Shown here: in pieces, positions 1 to 8,031 of the stretch
Layout: every line of letters starts with the position of its first letter
How positions within the stretch are numbered: position 1 is the first letter of the stretch
DNA from: Dolomitihabitans soli
Lineage (GTDB): Bacteria; Actinomycetota; Actinomycetes; Streptosporangiales; Streptosporangiaceae
NCBI RefSeq assembly: GCF_022213955.1
Contig: NZ_JAKNTW010000023.1
Span: forward strand, 62,001-126,000
Direction: 5' to 3'
Length of the DNA: 64,000 nt
Translations under genes and position numbers: made by a program
Notes under the pieces: generated by a model
Seen by the model: only the letters and a program-made list of their open reading frames with translations
Databases searched by the model: none
What the model was told of the DNA's origin: nothing

Positions 1-168
1 GGGCGGATGCTGCTGGTCGCCCTCGGCGGGCTGGTGGGCTGGGTGACGGCGGTGTTCGTGTTGCTCGGGCTCTATCTTTGGGGTCTGTTCCTGTGGGAGA
101 GCGTCACCTGCTGGCTGGTGGCTCCCCGTACGGGGGTCGACACCGCCGAGGCGGACGCCGCCGATTAA
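1..168 (+). CDS. C-terminal end of a membrane protein (5' partial)
   Basis: The frame is open from the first base and ends at TAA 166-168. The visible 55 residues hold a long hydrophobic stretch (about residues 3-32, rich in Leu, Val, Gly and Trp), a second short hydrophobic piece, and an acidic Ala/Asp tail. This looks like the last membrane segment and cytoplasmic tail of an integral membrane protein. The start lies outside the window and too little is visible to name a family. It runs in the same direction as the nucleotidyltransferase gene 99 bases downstream. Confidence 0.5.
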   Translation, partial: GRMLLVALGGLVGWVTAVFVLLGLYLWGLFLWESVTCWLVAPRTGVDTAEADAAD

Positions 169-267
169 CGGCGGGTGGTGCGCTCGCCAACGGGCGATTA
201 CACGATCAGGGCCGGAATGGAACTAACCTTTGGGCCTACGAAGTCACGCTCGGATGAGGAGTGTACG

Positions 268-1002
268 TTGCTGGGAATGGTGCTGGCCGCCGGGGCCGGA
301 CGACGGTTGCGGCCCTACACCGACACGCTGCCCAAGGCACTCGTGCCGGTCGACGGAGACACCACGATCATGGACATCTCGCTGCGCAACCTGGCAGCCG
401 TGGATCTCCGTGAGGTGGTGGTCATCGTCGGTTACGCGGCGCAGGCCGTACATGATCGGAAGGCCGAGTTGGAGCGTCGGCACGGGGTGAAGCTGATCCT
501 CGTGCACAACGACAAGGCCGAGGAATGGAACAACGCCTACTCCCTGTGGTGCGCGCGCGACTATTTCGCGCAGGGGGCGTTGCTCGTCAACGGTGACACC
601 GTGCATCCGGTGTCTGTGGAGGAGACGCTGCTCCAGGCGCCCGCCGACACCGACATGCTGCTGGCCGTCGACGACGTCAAGTCGCTGGCGGACGAGGAGA
701 TGAAGGTCACCCTGTCGCCCGAGGGCGACCTGCGGCGGATCACCAAGCTGATGGACCCGGCGGAGGCCGCCGGCGAATACATCGGGGCCACCCTGATCCG
801 TCCGGGTGCGGCCGAGCGGCTGGCCGGGGCCCTGCAGACGACCTTCGAGCGCGACCCGCAGCTCTACTACGAGGACGGCTACGCCGAGATGGTCGCGCGT
901 GGCGAGCGGATCGCCGTCGCCCCCATCGGCAAGGTCGAGTGGGTCGAGGTCGACAACCACGACGACCTGGCCAAGGCCAGGGAGATTGCATGCCGATACT
1001 AG
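268..1002 (+). CDS. NTP-transferase / phosphocholine-cytidylyltransferase-like nucleotidyltransferase
   Basis: A 244-residue sugar/polyol-phosphate nucleotidyltransferase. The N-terminal nucleotide-binding signature (VLAAGAGRRLRPYT then PKALVPV, residues about 5-30) and a VNGDT motif near residue 110 for metal and nucleotide binding are visible. The family transfers NMP from CTP or another NTP to phosphorylated alcohols or sugars. A TTG start at 268 is chosen because GAGGAG (256-261) lies 6 bases upstream; a longer frame from 175 lacks a comparable site. The 3' end overlaps the next gene by 13 bases, so the two are probably translationally coupled. With a glycerol-1-phosphate dehydrogenase-like enzyme and a CDP-alcohol transferase directly behind it, the likely product is a CDP-activated polyol phosphate. 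The substrate is inferred. Confidence 0.8.
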   Translation: MLGMVLAAGAGRRLRPYTDTLPKALVPVDGDTTIMDISLRNLAAVDLREVVVIVGYAAQAVHDRKAELERRHGVKLILVHNDKAEEWNNAYSLWCARDYFAQGALLVNGDTVHPVSVEETLLQAPADTDMLLAVDDVKSLADEEMKVTLSPEGDLRRITKLMDPAEAAGEYIGATLIRPGAAERLAGALQTTFERDPQLYYEDGYAEMVARGERIAVAPIGKVEWVEVDNHDDLAKAREIACRY

Positions 1003-2048
1003 CCAGGATGCTGCCGGCGCCCCTGATGATGGATGTGCGCAGGGGCGCCATCGCGCAGCTCGGCTCGCTGCTCGCCGACAGCCGGGTGGCGACGTCCGGC
1101 CGGGTCGCCGTGGCGGTCGGGGCGTCACAGGGTGACAAGATCGCCTCGGTCATCGCCCCTTCGCTGGGCGAGGCGCAGGTCTTCCGGGTGCTGGACGGGT
1201 CGGTCGACGCGGCGGTCTCGCTCGGCGCCGACCTGCGCAAGGGCGCCTACGAGGCGGTCGTCGGCATCGGCGGTGGCAAGACCATCGACGCGACCAAGTA
1301 CGCCGCCTCGCTGGCCGGCATCCCGATGGTCGCGATCGCCACCAACCTGTCGCACGACGGGATCTGCTCGCCGGTGGCCTCGCTGGTCCACGACGGCGGC
1401 AAAGGGTCCTTCGGGGTGCCGATGCCGCTGGCCATCATGGTCGATCTCGACTTCGTGCACGACGCGCCGCCCGCGCTCGTCCGTTCGGGCGTGGGCGACG
1501 TGGTGAGCAACCTGTCGGCGATCGACGACTGGCAACTCGGCGCGGCCGAGCGCGGCGAGCCCATCGACGGCCTCGCCTGTTCGATGGCCCGCATCGCGGC
1601 GGAGGCGGTGGTCGGCAGGACCGACTCCATCGAATCCGATGATTTCTTGACCGTTCTGGCCGAGTGCTTGATTCTTTCTGGCATGTCGATGGTCATCGCC
1701 GGGTCATCCCGGCCCTCCAGTGGCGGCGACCATGAGATCCTGCATGCCGTGGATCAGCTTTATCCAGGCACTTCCAATCACGGCGAGCTAGCCGGCATCG
1801 GCGCCGCCTTCTGCTTCTTCCTCAGGGAGGACCCCAAACGGCTCGATCAGGTGGTCTCCTGTCTACGCCGCCATGAGCTGCCCGTCACGCCGGGTGACAT
1901 CGGCTTGAGCACCGAGCAGTTCACCGAGGCGGTCATGCTCGCGCCCTCCACGCGGCCCGGCCGCTACACGATTCTGGAGCACCTCCGCCTGTCCGCGACC
2001 GAAGTGCGGGAGCGGGTGGAAGACTATGCCCGGACCGTCGGTCGCTGA
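990..2048 (+). CDS. sn-glycerol-1-phosphate dehydrogenase-like enzyme (iron-containing alcohol dehydrogenase superfamily)
   Basis: A 352-residue NAD(P)-dependent dehydrogenase. GIGGGKTID (residues 92-100) is the nucleotide-binding loop. SHDGI (121-125), SGVGD (166-170), RPSSGGDHE (241-249) and NHGE (263-266) match the pattern of archaeal G1P dehydrogenase and bacterial AraM; D170, H248 and H264 are the expected metal ligands. The known reaction reduces dihydroxyacetone phosphate to sn-glycerol-1-phosphate, the backbone stereoisomer of archaeal lipids. The ATG at 990 overlaps the upstream gene and has AGGGAG (979-984) in front. The 3' end overlaps the CDP-alcohol transferase by 23 bases, so all three act together. 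A related polyol-phosphate dehydrogenase role is the main alternative. Confidence 0.78.
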   Translation: MPILARMLPAPLMMDVRRGAIAQLGSLLADSRVATSGRVAVAVGASQGDKIASVIAPSLGEAQVFRVLDGSVDAAVSLGADLRKGAYEAVVGIGGGKTIDATKYAASLAGIPMVAIATNLSHDGICSPVASLVHDGGKGSFGVPMPLAIMVDLDFVHDAPPALVRSGVGDVVSNLSAIDDWQLGAAERGEPIDGLACSMARIAAEAVVGRTDSIESDDFLTVLAECLILSGMSMVIAGSSRPSSGGDHEILHAVDQLYPGTSNHGELAGIGAAFCFFLREDPKRLDQVVSCLRRHELPVTPGDIGLSTEQFTEAVMLAPSTRPGRYTILEHLRLSATEVRERVEDYARTVGR

Positions 2049-2793
2049 GATCCGCTCGGTCGCGCAGCCGCAGAGCACCATGGACCGGCGCAGTGGCGAA
2101 CACTGGGCCGGCCTGCTCTACATGCGCAAACTGTCGATCTACGTCACCTGGGCGCTCGCCAAGACACCCATCTCGCCCAACCAGGCCACCGGGCTGATGA
2201 TCCTGTGCGGCCTGCTGGCCGGGGTGGTGATGGCCCTGCCGGGCCTGTGGGCGGCGATCGGCGCGGCGCTGCTCGTACAGATCTACCTCCTGCTCGACTG
2301 CTCCGACGGCGAGCTGGCCCGCTGGACCGGCCGCACCTCGATCACCGGCGTCTACCTCGACCGGGTCGGCCACTACTTCGCGGAGGCCGCACTGCTGATC
2401 GGGCTGGGCTTCCGCGCCGCGGAGACCGTCCCCGACTGGTATGTCGTGCTCGGCTTCGCCGCCGCGCTCGGCGCGATCCTGATCAAGGCGGAGACCGACC
2501 TGGTCGACGTGGCGAGGGCCCGTTCCGGGCTGGTGGCGGCGACCGAGGCGTCCGCGTCGCAGTTCCAGTCGGCGGGGCTGGGGCTGGCCAGGAAGGCCGC
2601 CGCGATGCTGCGCTTCCACCGGATCGTCCAGGCGGTCGAGCTGTCGATCCTGGTGGTGATCGCGGCCGTCTGGGACGCGCTCAGCGGCGACCTCACGGCC
2701 ACCCGGGTGCTCACCGTGGCGTGTGCGGTGGTCGCCGTCGTGCAGCTCGTGCTGCACCTGATCAGCATTCTGGCGTCGCGGCGGCTTTCATGA
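2026..2793 (+). CDS. CDP-alcohol phosphatidyltransferase family membrane protein
   Basis: A 255-residue integral membrane protein that would transfer a phospho-alcohol from a CDP donor to a lipid or polyol acceptor. The family motif is visible as D91-x2-D94-G95-x2-A98-R99, then G108-x3-D112. The fourth aspartate, normally the catalytic base, is His116 (LDRVGH). Several hydrophobic segments lie between residues 55-90, 118-160 and 210-250. The ATG at 2026 lies inside the end of the dehydrogenase gene. Gene order (nucleotidyltransferase, G1P dehydrogenase-like, CDP-alcohol transferase) implies synthesis and membrane transfer of a CDP-polyol. The His replacement may mark a subfamily with a different acceptor or reduced activity. 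Confidence 0.82.
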   Translation: MPGPSVAEIRSVAQPQSTMDRRSGEHWAGLLYMRKLSIYVTWALAKTPISPNQATGLMILCGLLAGVVMALPGLWAAIGAALLVQIYLLLDCSDGELARWTGRTSITGVYLDRVGHYFAEAALLIGLGFRAAETVPDWYVVLGFAAALGAILIKAETDLVDVARARSGLVAATEASASQFQSAGLGLARKAAAMLRFHRIVQAVELSILVVIAAVWDALSGDLTATRVLTVACAVVAVVQLVLHLISILASRRLS

Positions 2794-2989
2794 GGAACCG
2801 GAAGGCCGTGGCGAACGTCGTATGTGGCAGACACTCACTGTTTGGTGGGGGTTTGCTGGCAGTTCCGATACGCTTATTTCCCGGTAAATCATGGACAGGG
2901 CGGTCTGACGGAATTGCCCTAAGAGGCAGACTCGGTGATCATGAAAGTATGCTCCGCACCTACTATCAACGCGCCAAGGCGATGACGCG

Positions 2990-3865
2990 TTGAAGATTTC
3001 GTGCGTCATCCTCACCATGGGCAACCGGGTCGCCGAACTGGACCGGGCGGTCGAGTCCGCCCTGGTCCAGATCGATGGCGACATCGAGGTGGTGGTCGTC
3101 GGCAACGGCGCGGACGTGCCCGCTCTGACGGCCAGCCCGCCGCCGGGCTCCTCGGTCAAGACCGTGCGGCTGGCGAGCAACAGCGGCATCCCCGCCGGCC
3201 GCAACCGCGGCGTCGAGGAGTGCTCCGGCGACATCGTGCTCTTCCTCGACGACGACGGGTGGTACGCCAACCAGAAGGTCGCCGCCCACGTCAGGGAGCG
3301 CTTCGCCACCGAGCCCGACCTGGCGGTCATCTCCTTCCGGGTGATGGACCCCGAGGGCGGCAACGGCCAGCGGCGGCACGTCCCCCGGCTCCGGGCCGGC
3401 GACCCCGAGCGTTCCTCCCCGGTCACCACCTTCCTCGGCGGCGCCTGCGCCATCCGCCGCTCGGCCTTCCTCCAGGTCGGCGGCCTGCCTGAGCGTTTCT
3501 TCTACGCGCACGAGGAGACCGACCTGGCCTGGCGGCTGCTCGGCGAGGGCTACCGCATCGAGTACGACGCCGCCACGGTCATGTACCACCCGCAGGTGCC
3601 GCCCACCCGCCACGCCGACTTCTACCGGCTGAACGCCCGGAACCGCGTCTGGCTGGCCCGCCGCAACCTGCCCTGGCCCCTCGCGGGCCTCTACCTGCTC
3701 GACTGGGTCATCCTCACGCTGGTCCGCGAACGTTCGGGCATCGCGCTGCGCTCCTGGTTCAAGGGATTCTCCGAAGGTCTGCGCGAGCCTGCGGGCGAGC
3801 GCCGCCCGATGGCCTGGCGCACCGCGTGGCGGATGCTCCGCCTCGGTCGCCCGCCCATCGTCTAG
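2990..3865 (+). CDS. Glycosyltransferase family 2
   Basis: A 291-residue GT-A fold glycosyltransferase. The N-terminus (CVILTMGNR), the LFLDDDG motif near residue 85 (metal and nucleotide-sugar binding) and the HEETDLAWR motif near residue 180 (acceptor/catalytic region) are standard for GT2 enzymes of the rhamnosyl- or galactofuranosyl-type. A hydrophobic stretch near residue 235 may associate it with the membrane. The TTG start at 2990 matches the family N-terminus; no in-frame ATG lies close upstream. A 196-base gap separates it from the trio, so it may have its own promoter. It probably adds a sugar to the envelope polymer made here; donor and acceptor are unknown. Confidence 0.85.
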   Translation: MKISCVILTMGNRVAELDRAVESALVQIDGDIEVVVVGNGADVPALTASPPPGSSVKTVRLASNSGIPAGRNRGVEECSGDIVLFLDDDGWYANQKVAAHVRERFATEPDLAVISFRVMDPEGGNGQRRHVPRLRAGDPERSSPVTTFLGGACAIRRSAFLQVGGLPERFFYAHEETDLAWRLLGEGYRIEYDAATVMYHPQVPPTRHADFYRLNARNRVWLARRNLPWPLAGLYLLDWVILTLVRERSGIALRSWFKGFSEGLREPAGERRPMAWRTAWRMLRLGRPPIV

Positions 3866-3922
3866 AACACCACTCGTCTAGAACCACTCGTCTAGAACAC
3901 CACTCGCCTGGAACACCACTCG
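3861..3922 (+). repeat. Short tandem repeat, about 16-bp unit
   Basis: Four near-identical units of TCTAGAACACCACTCG occupy 3861-3876, 3877-3890 (two bases shorter), 3891-3906 and 3907-3922 (two changes), with a degraded fifth after it. The repeat begins over the stop codon of the GT2 gene and lies in the gap between convergent genes. Confidence 0.85.
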
Positions 3923-3959
3923 TCTGGAACTCCAGGCGGCTGGAGTACGCACCGGGCCG

Positions 3960-4697
3960 TCAGAGCACCGCGGACGCCCCCAGGCTCATCGTGAGGCGGG
4001 AGACGGTGGCGGAGAGCAGGGCGTTCTTCGGCAGGCCGAGTTCGCTCAACTCCTTGGCGACGGGATGATTGCCCAGCCGTACCAGCGCGCCTCCCGGGCG
4101 GACGCGCACGCCGCGCGGGGACATGGACCACGAGGTGCGGCGGCCCACGCCGTCGAGGTGGGCGTAGGCGTCGAAGGGCGCCAGCGCGCCGCCGCCCGGC
4201 ACCGGGACACCCGGCTTGATCAGCAGGTCGACCACCAGCCGCCCGTCCTTGCGCAGGACACACCGCTTGTACGGCGAGGCGAGCCGCAGGTCGATGTCGG
4301 CGAGTTCCTTGGGAAACCCCCAGATCGTACGGCCGGCCTCCATGGTGAACCCCTGGTCGACGGGGAGCCAGTGGACGAAGGCGCCGGTCCCGGCGCGTCG
4401 CAGGTCGGCGAACCCGGGCAGGAGGCCGTGGCGGGACGGGCGGCCGGCCTCCGGGGGGCGCACCATGAAGGCGACCCCGAACTCGTCGTAGGAGCCGAGG
4501 TCAGAGTCGTGGTATCTGACGAAAACCAGCGCGCAGACGGCCTTGCCGGGCAGCGACTCGGTCACGTCGAGTCCTGAGTAGGCGATCACCGCGCGGGCGG
4601 CGTCGGCACGGACGAGATAGATCGCGCTGCAGACCGTGGCGTCCCGGACACGCACCGGGATGGTCAGGGCCCGCCCCTGGATCAGATGGTGTGCCAT
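3960..4697 (-). CDS. Acetoacetate decarboxylase family protein
   Basis: A 245-residue member of the acetoacetate decarboxylase superfamily. The segment IWGFPKELADI near residue 130 carries the lysine that forms the Schiff base in authentic family enzymes. Many members near secondary-metabolism or envelope genes are not decarboxylases but cyclases or aldolases, so the exact reaction is open. The ATG at 4697 gives the usual family length. A GTG at 4733, overlapping the stop of the upstream glycosyltransferase by one base, would add 12 residues and would make translational coupling likely. The gene is convergent with the GT2 gene. Confidence 0.75.
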   Translation of the reverse strand: MAHHLIQGRALTIPVRVRDATVCSAIYLVRADAARAVIAYSGLDVTESLPGKAVCALVFVRYHDSDLGSYDEFGVAFMVRPPEAGRPSRHGLLPGFADLRRAGTGAFVHWLPVDQGFTMEAGRTIWGFPKELADIDLRLASPYKRCVLRKDGRLVVDLLIKPGVPVPGGGALAPFDAYAHLDGVGRRTSWSMSPRGVRVRPGGALVRLGNHPVAKELSELGLPKNALLSATVSRLTMSLGASAVL

Positions 4698-4732
4698 GGC
4701 ATCCAGTACACCAACCGGCGGCCCGCCCGTCA

Positions 4733-5860
4733 CTACACGGCGACGGCTCTGCGCCTCGCCTGGGCGGGCACGCCGTCAGGGGCGGCGGCCCACTCCTCCA
4801 GTTGCCGCACGAACTCCACGGCGTGGTCGGGCCAGTGATGGCGGCGCAGCGCCTCCGTGTGGCCGCGCACGCCCATCGCGGCCTTCTCCGGGTCCTCCCG
4901 CAGCCGCAGCACGGCCCGTACGACCGCGTCGACGTCCTGGAAGGGCACGACCGTGCCGCAGCCCACCTGGTTCACCATGGCGGCGGCCATCGGCAGCGGA
5001 GTCGTGATCACCGGGATCCCGTGCGCCATGTACTCGATCACCTTGGTCGGCAGCGACTGCCGGTAGTTCGGCAGGTCGTGCAGCAGCGACAGCCCCGCCA
5101 GAGCGCCCTCGGCCATCCGCAGCGCGTGCCGGTTGGGCACGTACCCGAACCAGTCGAGCAGCCCCTCCCGCTGCGCGTCGCGCAGCAACGGCCTGACCGC
5201 GACGTCCGCGGGCCCGACCAGATCCACCCTGATCCCGTACGGCGCGAGCCTGCGCGCCACCTCGATCAGCTCCACCGCGCCCCGTACCTCCGAGAGGTGT
5301 CCCACGTAGACCACCCTGTTCTCGCCGGGCGGCTGGGGCGGCTTCTCGGGCACGTAGGTGGTGTTGCGCACCACCGGGTGGGGCCGGGCGAAGCGCTCCT
5401 GGTAGGCGTCCTCCGCGAGGATCAGGTGCAGCCTGCGCTCGGCCCGCGCCGCCACCCGCCGGATCAGCGGGGGCAGCACCCGGCGCACCCACTCGGGCAG
5501 GTAGACCTTCGCGGCGAGCGCGCCCTCGGTGTCCTCGTGCACGTCCCACACCACCGGCGGCCGGCGACGGGCGGACGGCAGGGCGAAGAGCAGCTCCATG
5601 TCGTGCACGATGAGCAGGTCGGCGTCCCGCGTGCCGAGCCGCAGCGCCCGGCGCGCGGCCCTGATCGCCCTGCGCCGCCTGCGGCCGACCGCCCGCGGCA
5701 CGTCGATGGCCCGCACGCGGGTGGACGCCGTGACGTTGCAGTGGGTGAAGGGCGCGACATACGTCACCTCGTGCCCGGCCTCGAGGAGCGCTCGGATCTG
5801 CCTGTGCATGATCCGGGCGTCCTCAGGATGGTGGACGATGGTTCCCACGCAAACCCTCAT
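4733..5860 (-). CDS. Glycosyltransferase family 4
   Basis: A 375-residue GT-B glycosyltransferase. The N-terminal domain opens with a beta-strand and GTIVHHPEDARI loop, as in GT4 enzymes acting on glycan precursors. VVYVGHLSEVRG near residue 200 starts the nucleotide-sugar domain, and SLPTKVIEYMAHGIPVI (about 280-296) is the E-x7-G/P donor-binding region. The start at ATG 5860 fits the family N-terminus; ATG 5890 would add ten residues. It lies 68 bases after the acyltransferase gene on the same strand and is probably cotranscribed with it. The sugar and acceptor cannot be read from sequence. Confidence 0.85.
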   Translation of the reverse strand: MRVCVGTIVHHPEDARIMHRQIRALLEAGHEVTYVAPFTHCNVTASTRVRAIDVPRAVGRRRRRAIRAARRALRLGTRDADLLIVHDMELLFALPSARRRPPVVWDVHEDTEGALAAKVYLPEWVRRVLPPLIRRVAARAERRLHLILAEDAYQERFARPHPVVRNTTYVPEKPPQPPGENRVVYVGHLSEVRGAVELIEVARRLAPYGIRVDLVGPADVAVRPLLRDAQREGLLDWFGYVPNRHALRMAEGALAGLSLLHDLPNYRQSLPTKVIEYMAHGIPVITTPLPMAAAMVNQVGCGTVVPFQDVDAVVRAVLRLREDPEKAAMGVRGHTEALRRHHWPDHAVEFVRQLEEWAAAPDGVPAQARRRAVAV

Positions 5861-5928
5861 ATAGACGATGCTGAGCGGCGTTGCCGTCATGTCCGGATGT
5901 GTTGCGTGAATGATGGGGGAACTGCCGC

Positions 5929-7911
5929 TTAACTTCGTGGCGTGCGCGACTTGCCGGACGGACGCCGGTACAACCAGGTCAACCGGGGTTCGAGGACCCA
6001 CTTGAAGACCGTGCGCGTCTCCGGCAGACAGAGCACGATCGCCAGGGCGAAGCTGCTCGTCATGATCGCCAGCATGCCGAGCGGGCCGTACAGCCAGGGG
6101 AGGCTCAGCCAGCCCATCTCCTTGGCGATCATCACGGGGATGCCGTGCAGCAGGTACGCGTAGAGCGTGCGGGTGCCGAGGTCGGTGAACCAGGTCTCGC
6201 GCCGGGGGACCAGCGCCAGCACCGAGAGGGTCAGGGCGAGGGCGGCGACCAGCAGCGCGCCGCGCAGGCTCAGGCCCATCCACCAGGACAGGTCCAGGTC
6301 CTTGTAGCTGGCCTTGAAGTAGACGGGTTCCAGCTTGACGCCGCGCTCGGCGAGGAGGATGGCCGCGCCCGCGCCGCCGACCAGGGTGAAGCCCGCCACG
6401 ATCTTGACCCAGGTGCGGTTGAGCAGGTCGAAGTGCTCGGGCTGGAGCATCAGGCCGAGCACGAAGAAGGGCAGCAGGCCGAAGAACCGGTCGAAGCTGA
6501 AGTCGCCGGAGATCTCCGAGAAGCCGGACAGCAGGTAGATCACCACGGCCACCAGCAGCGGCTGCTTCATCCGCTTCCACACCGGCGTGGAGAGCCGCCA
6601 CAGGAGCAGGGCCAGGAGATACCAGTTGAGCCAGGCCGGGTCGATGATGGTGAGGCTCCACTTCTGCCCGAGGGAGAAGCGGAGCACGGCGTAACCGACC
6701 TCGACGATGGCGTACGGGATCAGGAACGTGTCGACCAGCTTGTTGGTCTTGGCGTTGGAGTTCCAGAAGTTCCGGCTCAGATAACCGCTGACGACCACGA
6801 ACGCCGGCATGTGGAAGGTGTAGATGAAGATGTAGGCGGCCCTGGCGGAGTCGGCGTCGAGCGTCGGGACCAGCGCGTGCCCCATCGGGACCAGCGCGAT
6901 CAGCAGGAACTTCACGTTGTCCAGGTACGGCTCGCGCTTCCGCTTGGCGGCGGGCTCCGGCGCATCCTCGGTGGCGGTGGCGGGCGAGGCGGGGGCTTCC
7001 GGGCCGTCTGCGGTCCGCTGTGGGGCCGGTCGCGGCTCGGGGGCGCGGTCGGGCTCGTTCCAGAAGGAGAAGTGGCCACCCTCGTCGTCCGGCGAGGGCT
7101 GGCGCCGCCGCTCCCAGACTGGGGGGGCGCCGGTGTGCTCGGGCCCCGGGGCGGGCCACGGGGTCTGACCGCCCTCGCTGCGGCGGTCGCGGATGAAGGC
7201 CTCCTGCCGCTTCCACAGCTCGCTCGGCTCGTCGTCCCGGCCCGCGTACGGGGCGGGGTGCCAGCCGGGGGGCGCGTCGGGTTCGGTGATGCCGTTGTCG
7301 GGCGTCTGCGTCTGCTCGAACCGCCCGATCACGCTGCCGGGCTCCGCCGCCCGCCGCTCCTCGGGCTCGCCGGGCGGGCCGGCGGGTTGCGACGTTCTGC
7401 GCCGTGAGCCGCCGCGCCGAGCCGTGCCGGGTTGCGCTGCGCCGGAGTGTGTTGTGCCGGAGTGCGCGGCGCTGTGCTGTGCCTCGGGCGAGCTGCCGGG
7501 CCGGGCCGTGGCCGACTGCGCCGTGCCGTGTTGTGCGGCGGCGTGCGGCGGCGTGCCGGGTTGGGCCGTGCCGTACTGCGGCGTACTGGGGCGGGCTCCG
7601 TGCGGGGGGGCGGGCTGCGGCGCGCCGTGCCGTGGTGTGCCGGGCCGGTCGCCGGCCGGGTCACCGGGGTGAGCCGTGCCGTGCGGACCGGCGGGGGGCT
7701 CGGGGTGTGCCGTGCCGTACGCCGGGTAGCCCCAGGCGGTCACCTCGCCGGCACCCTCCTCTTCCGGAGCAGGCTCGGGAGCCTTGTTCTGCTCGTCGCC
7801 GGGATCGGCGGAGCCTTCACTCCGCCGGCCCGGAACCTGGAAAGAGGATCGGGTGTCACTCACGAGGAAATGCTCGGCTATCTGTCGGAGACCGGGGGAC
7901 ATGGGGGGCAT
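5929..7911 (-). CDS. Acyltransferase 3 family membrane protein with long disordered N-terminal region
   Basis: A 660-residue protein in two parts. Residues about 40-325 are low complexity: Gly/Thr/Ala/Gln/Pro/His repeats (GTAHP, GTAQPGT and similar), then an acidic Pro-rich linker. Residues about 328-650 form the membrane acyltransferase-3 domain with about ten hydrophobic segments, starting YLDNVKFLLIALVPMGHAL; the His in MGHAL is the expected catalytic residue. Such enzymes O-acylate envelope glycans, and the neighbouring glycosyltransferase and LCP genes support that. The N-terminal repeat is unusual in size; it is probably cytoplasmic. The ATG at 7902 is an alternative start. Confidence 0.85.
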   Translation of the reverse strand: MPPMSPGLRQIAEHFLVSDTRSSFQVPGRRSEGSADPGDEQNKAPEPAPEEEGAGEVTAWGYPAYGTAHPEPPAGPHGTAHPGDPAGDRPGTPRHGAPQPAPPHGARPSTPQYGTAQPGTPPHAAAQHGTAQSATARPGSSPEAQHSAAHSGTTHSGAAQPGTARRGGSRRRTSQPAGPPGEPEERRAAEPGSVIGRFEQTQTPDNGITEPDAPPGWHPAPYAGRDDEPSELWKRQEAFIRDRRSEGGQTPWPAPGPEHTGAPPVWERRRQPSPDDEGGHFSFWNEPDRAPEPRPAPQRTADGPEAPASPATATEDAPEPAAKRKREPYLDNVKFLLIALVPMGHALVPTLDADSARAAYIFIYTFHMPAFVVVSGYLSRNFWNSNAKTNKLVDTFLIPYAIVEVGYAVLRFSLGQKWSLTIIDPAWLNWYLLALLLWRLSTPVWKRMKQPLLVAVVIYLLSGFSEISGDFSFDRFFGLLPFFVLGLMLQPEHFDLLNRTWVKIVAGFTLVGGAGAAILLAERGVKLEPVYFKASYKDLDLSWWMGLSLRGALLVAALALTLSVLALVPRRETWFTDLGTRTLYAYLLHGIPVMIAKEMGWLSLPWLYGPLGMLAIMTSSFALAIVLCLPETRTVFKWVLEPRLTWLYRRPSGKSRTPRS

Positions 7912-8031
7912 GCGGGGGCATGGTCGGACGCGCTGACAGCAGCGTTCGGCGAACGGCTGCCAAGGTCCGCCTCACCGACCCGTCCACCCTAACGGCCCTA
8001 TAGATCACCTGTCGCGGTTGGGCCGAAACAG

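Noticed and set aside
2794-2989. Riboswitch or small RNA before the GT2 gene
   Set aside because: The gap is less GC-rich than its surroundings, but no conserved riboswitch core or convincing hairpin plus terminator was found by eye.
4691-5932. A 413-codon plus-strand frame opposite the GT4 gene
   Set aside because: It is antisense to a conserved glycosyltransferase and has no recognisable domain.
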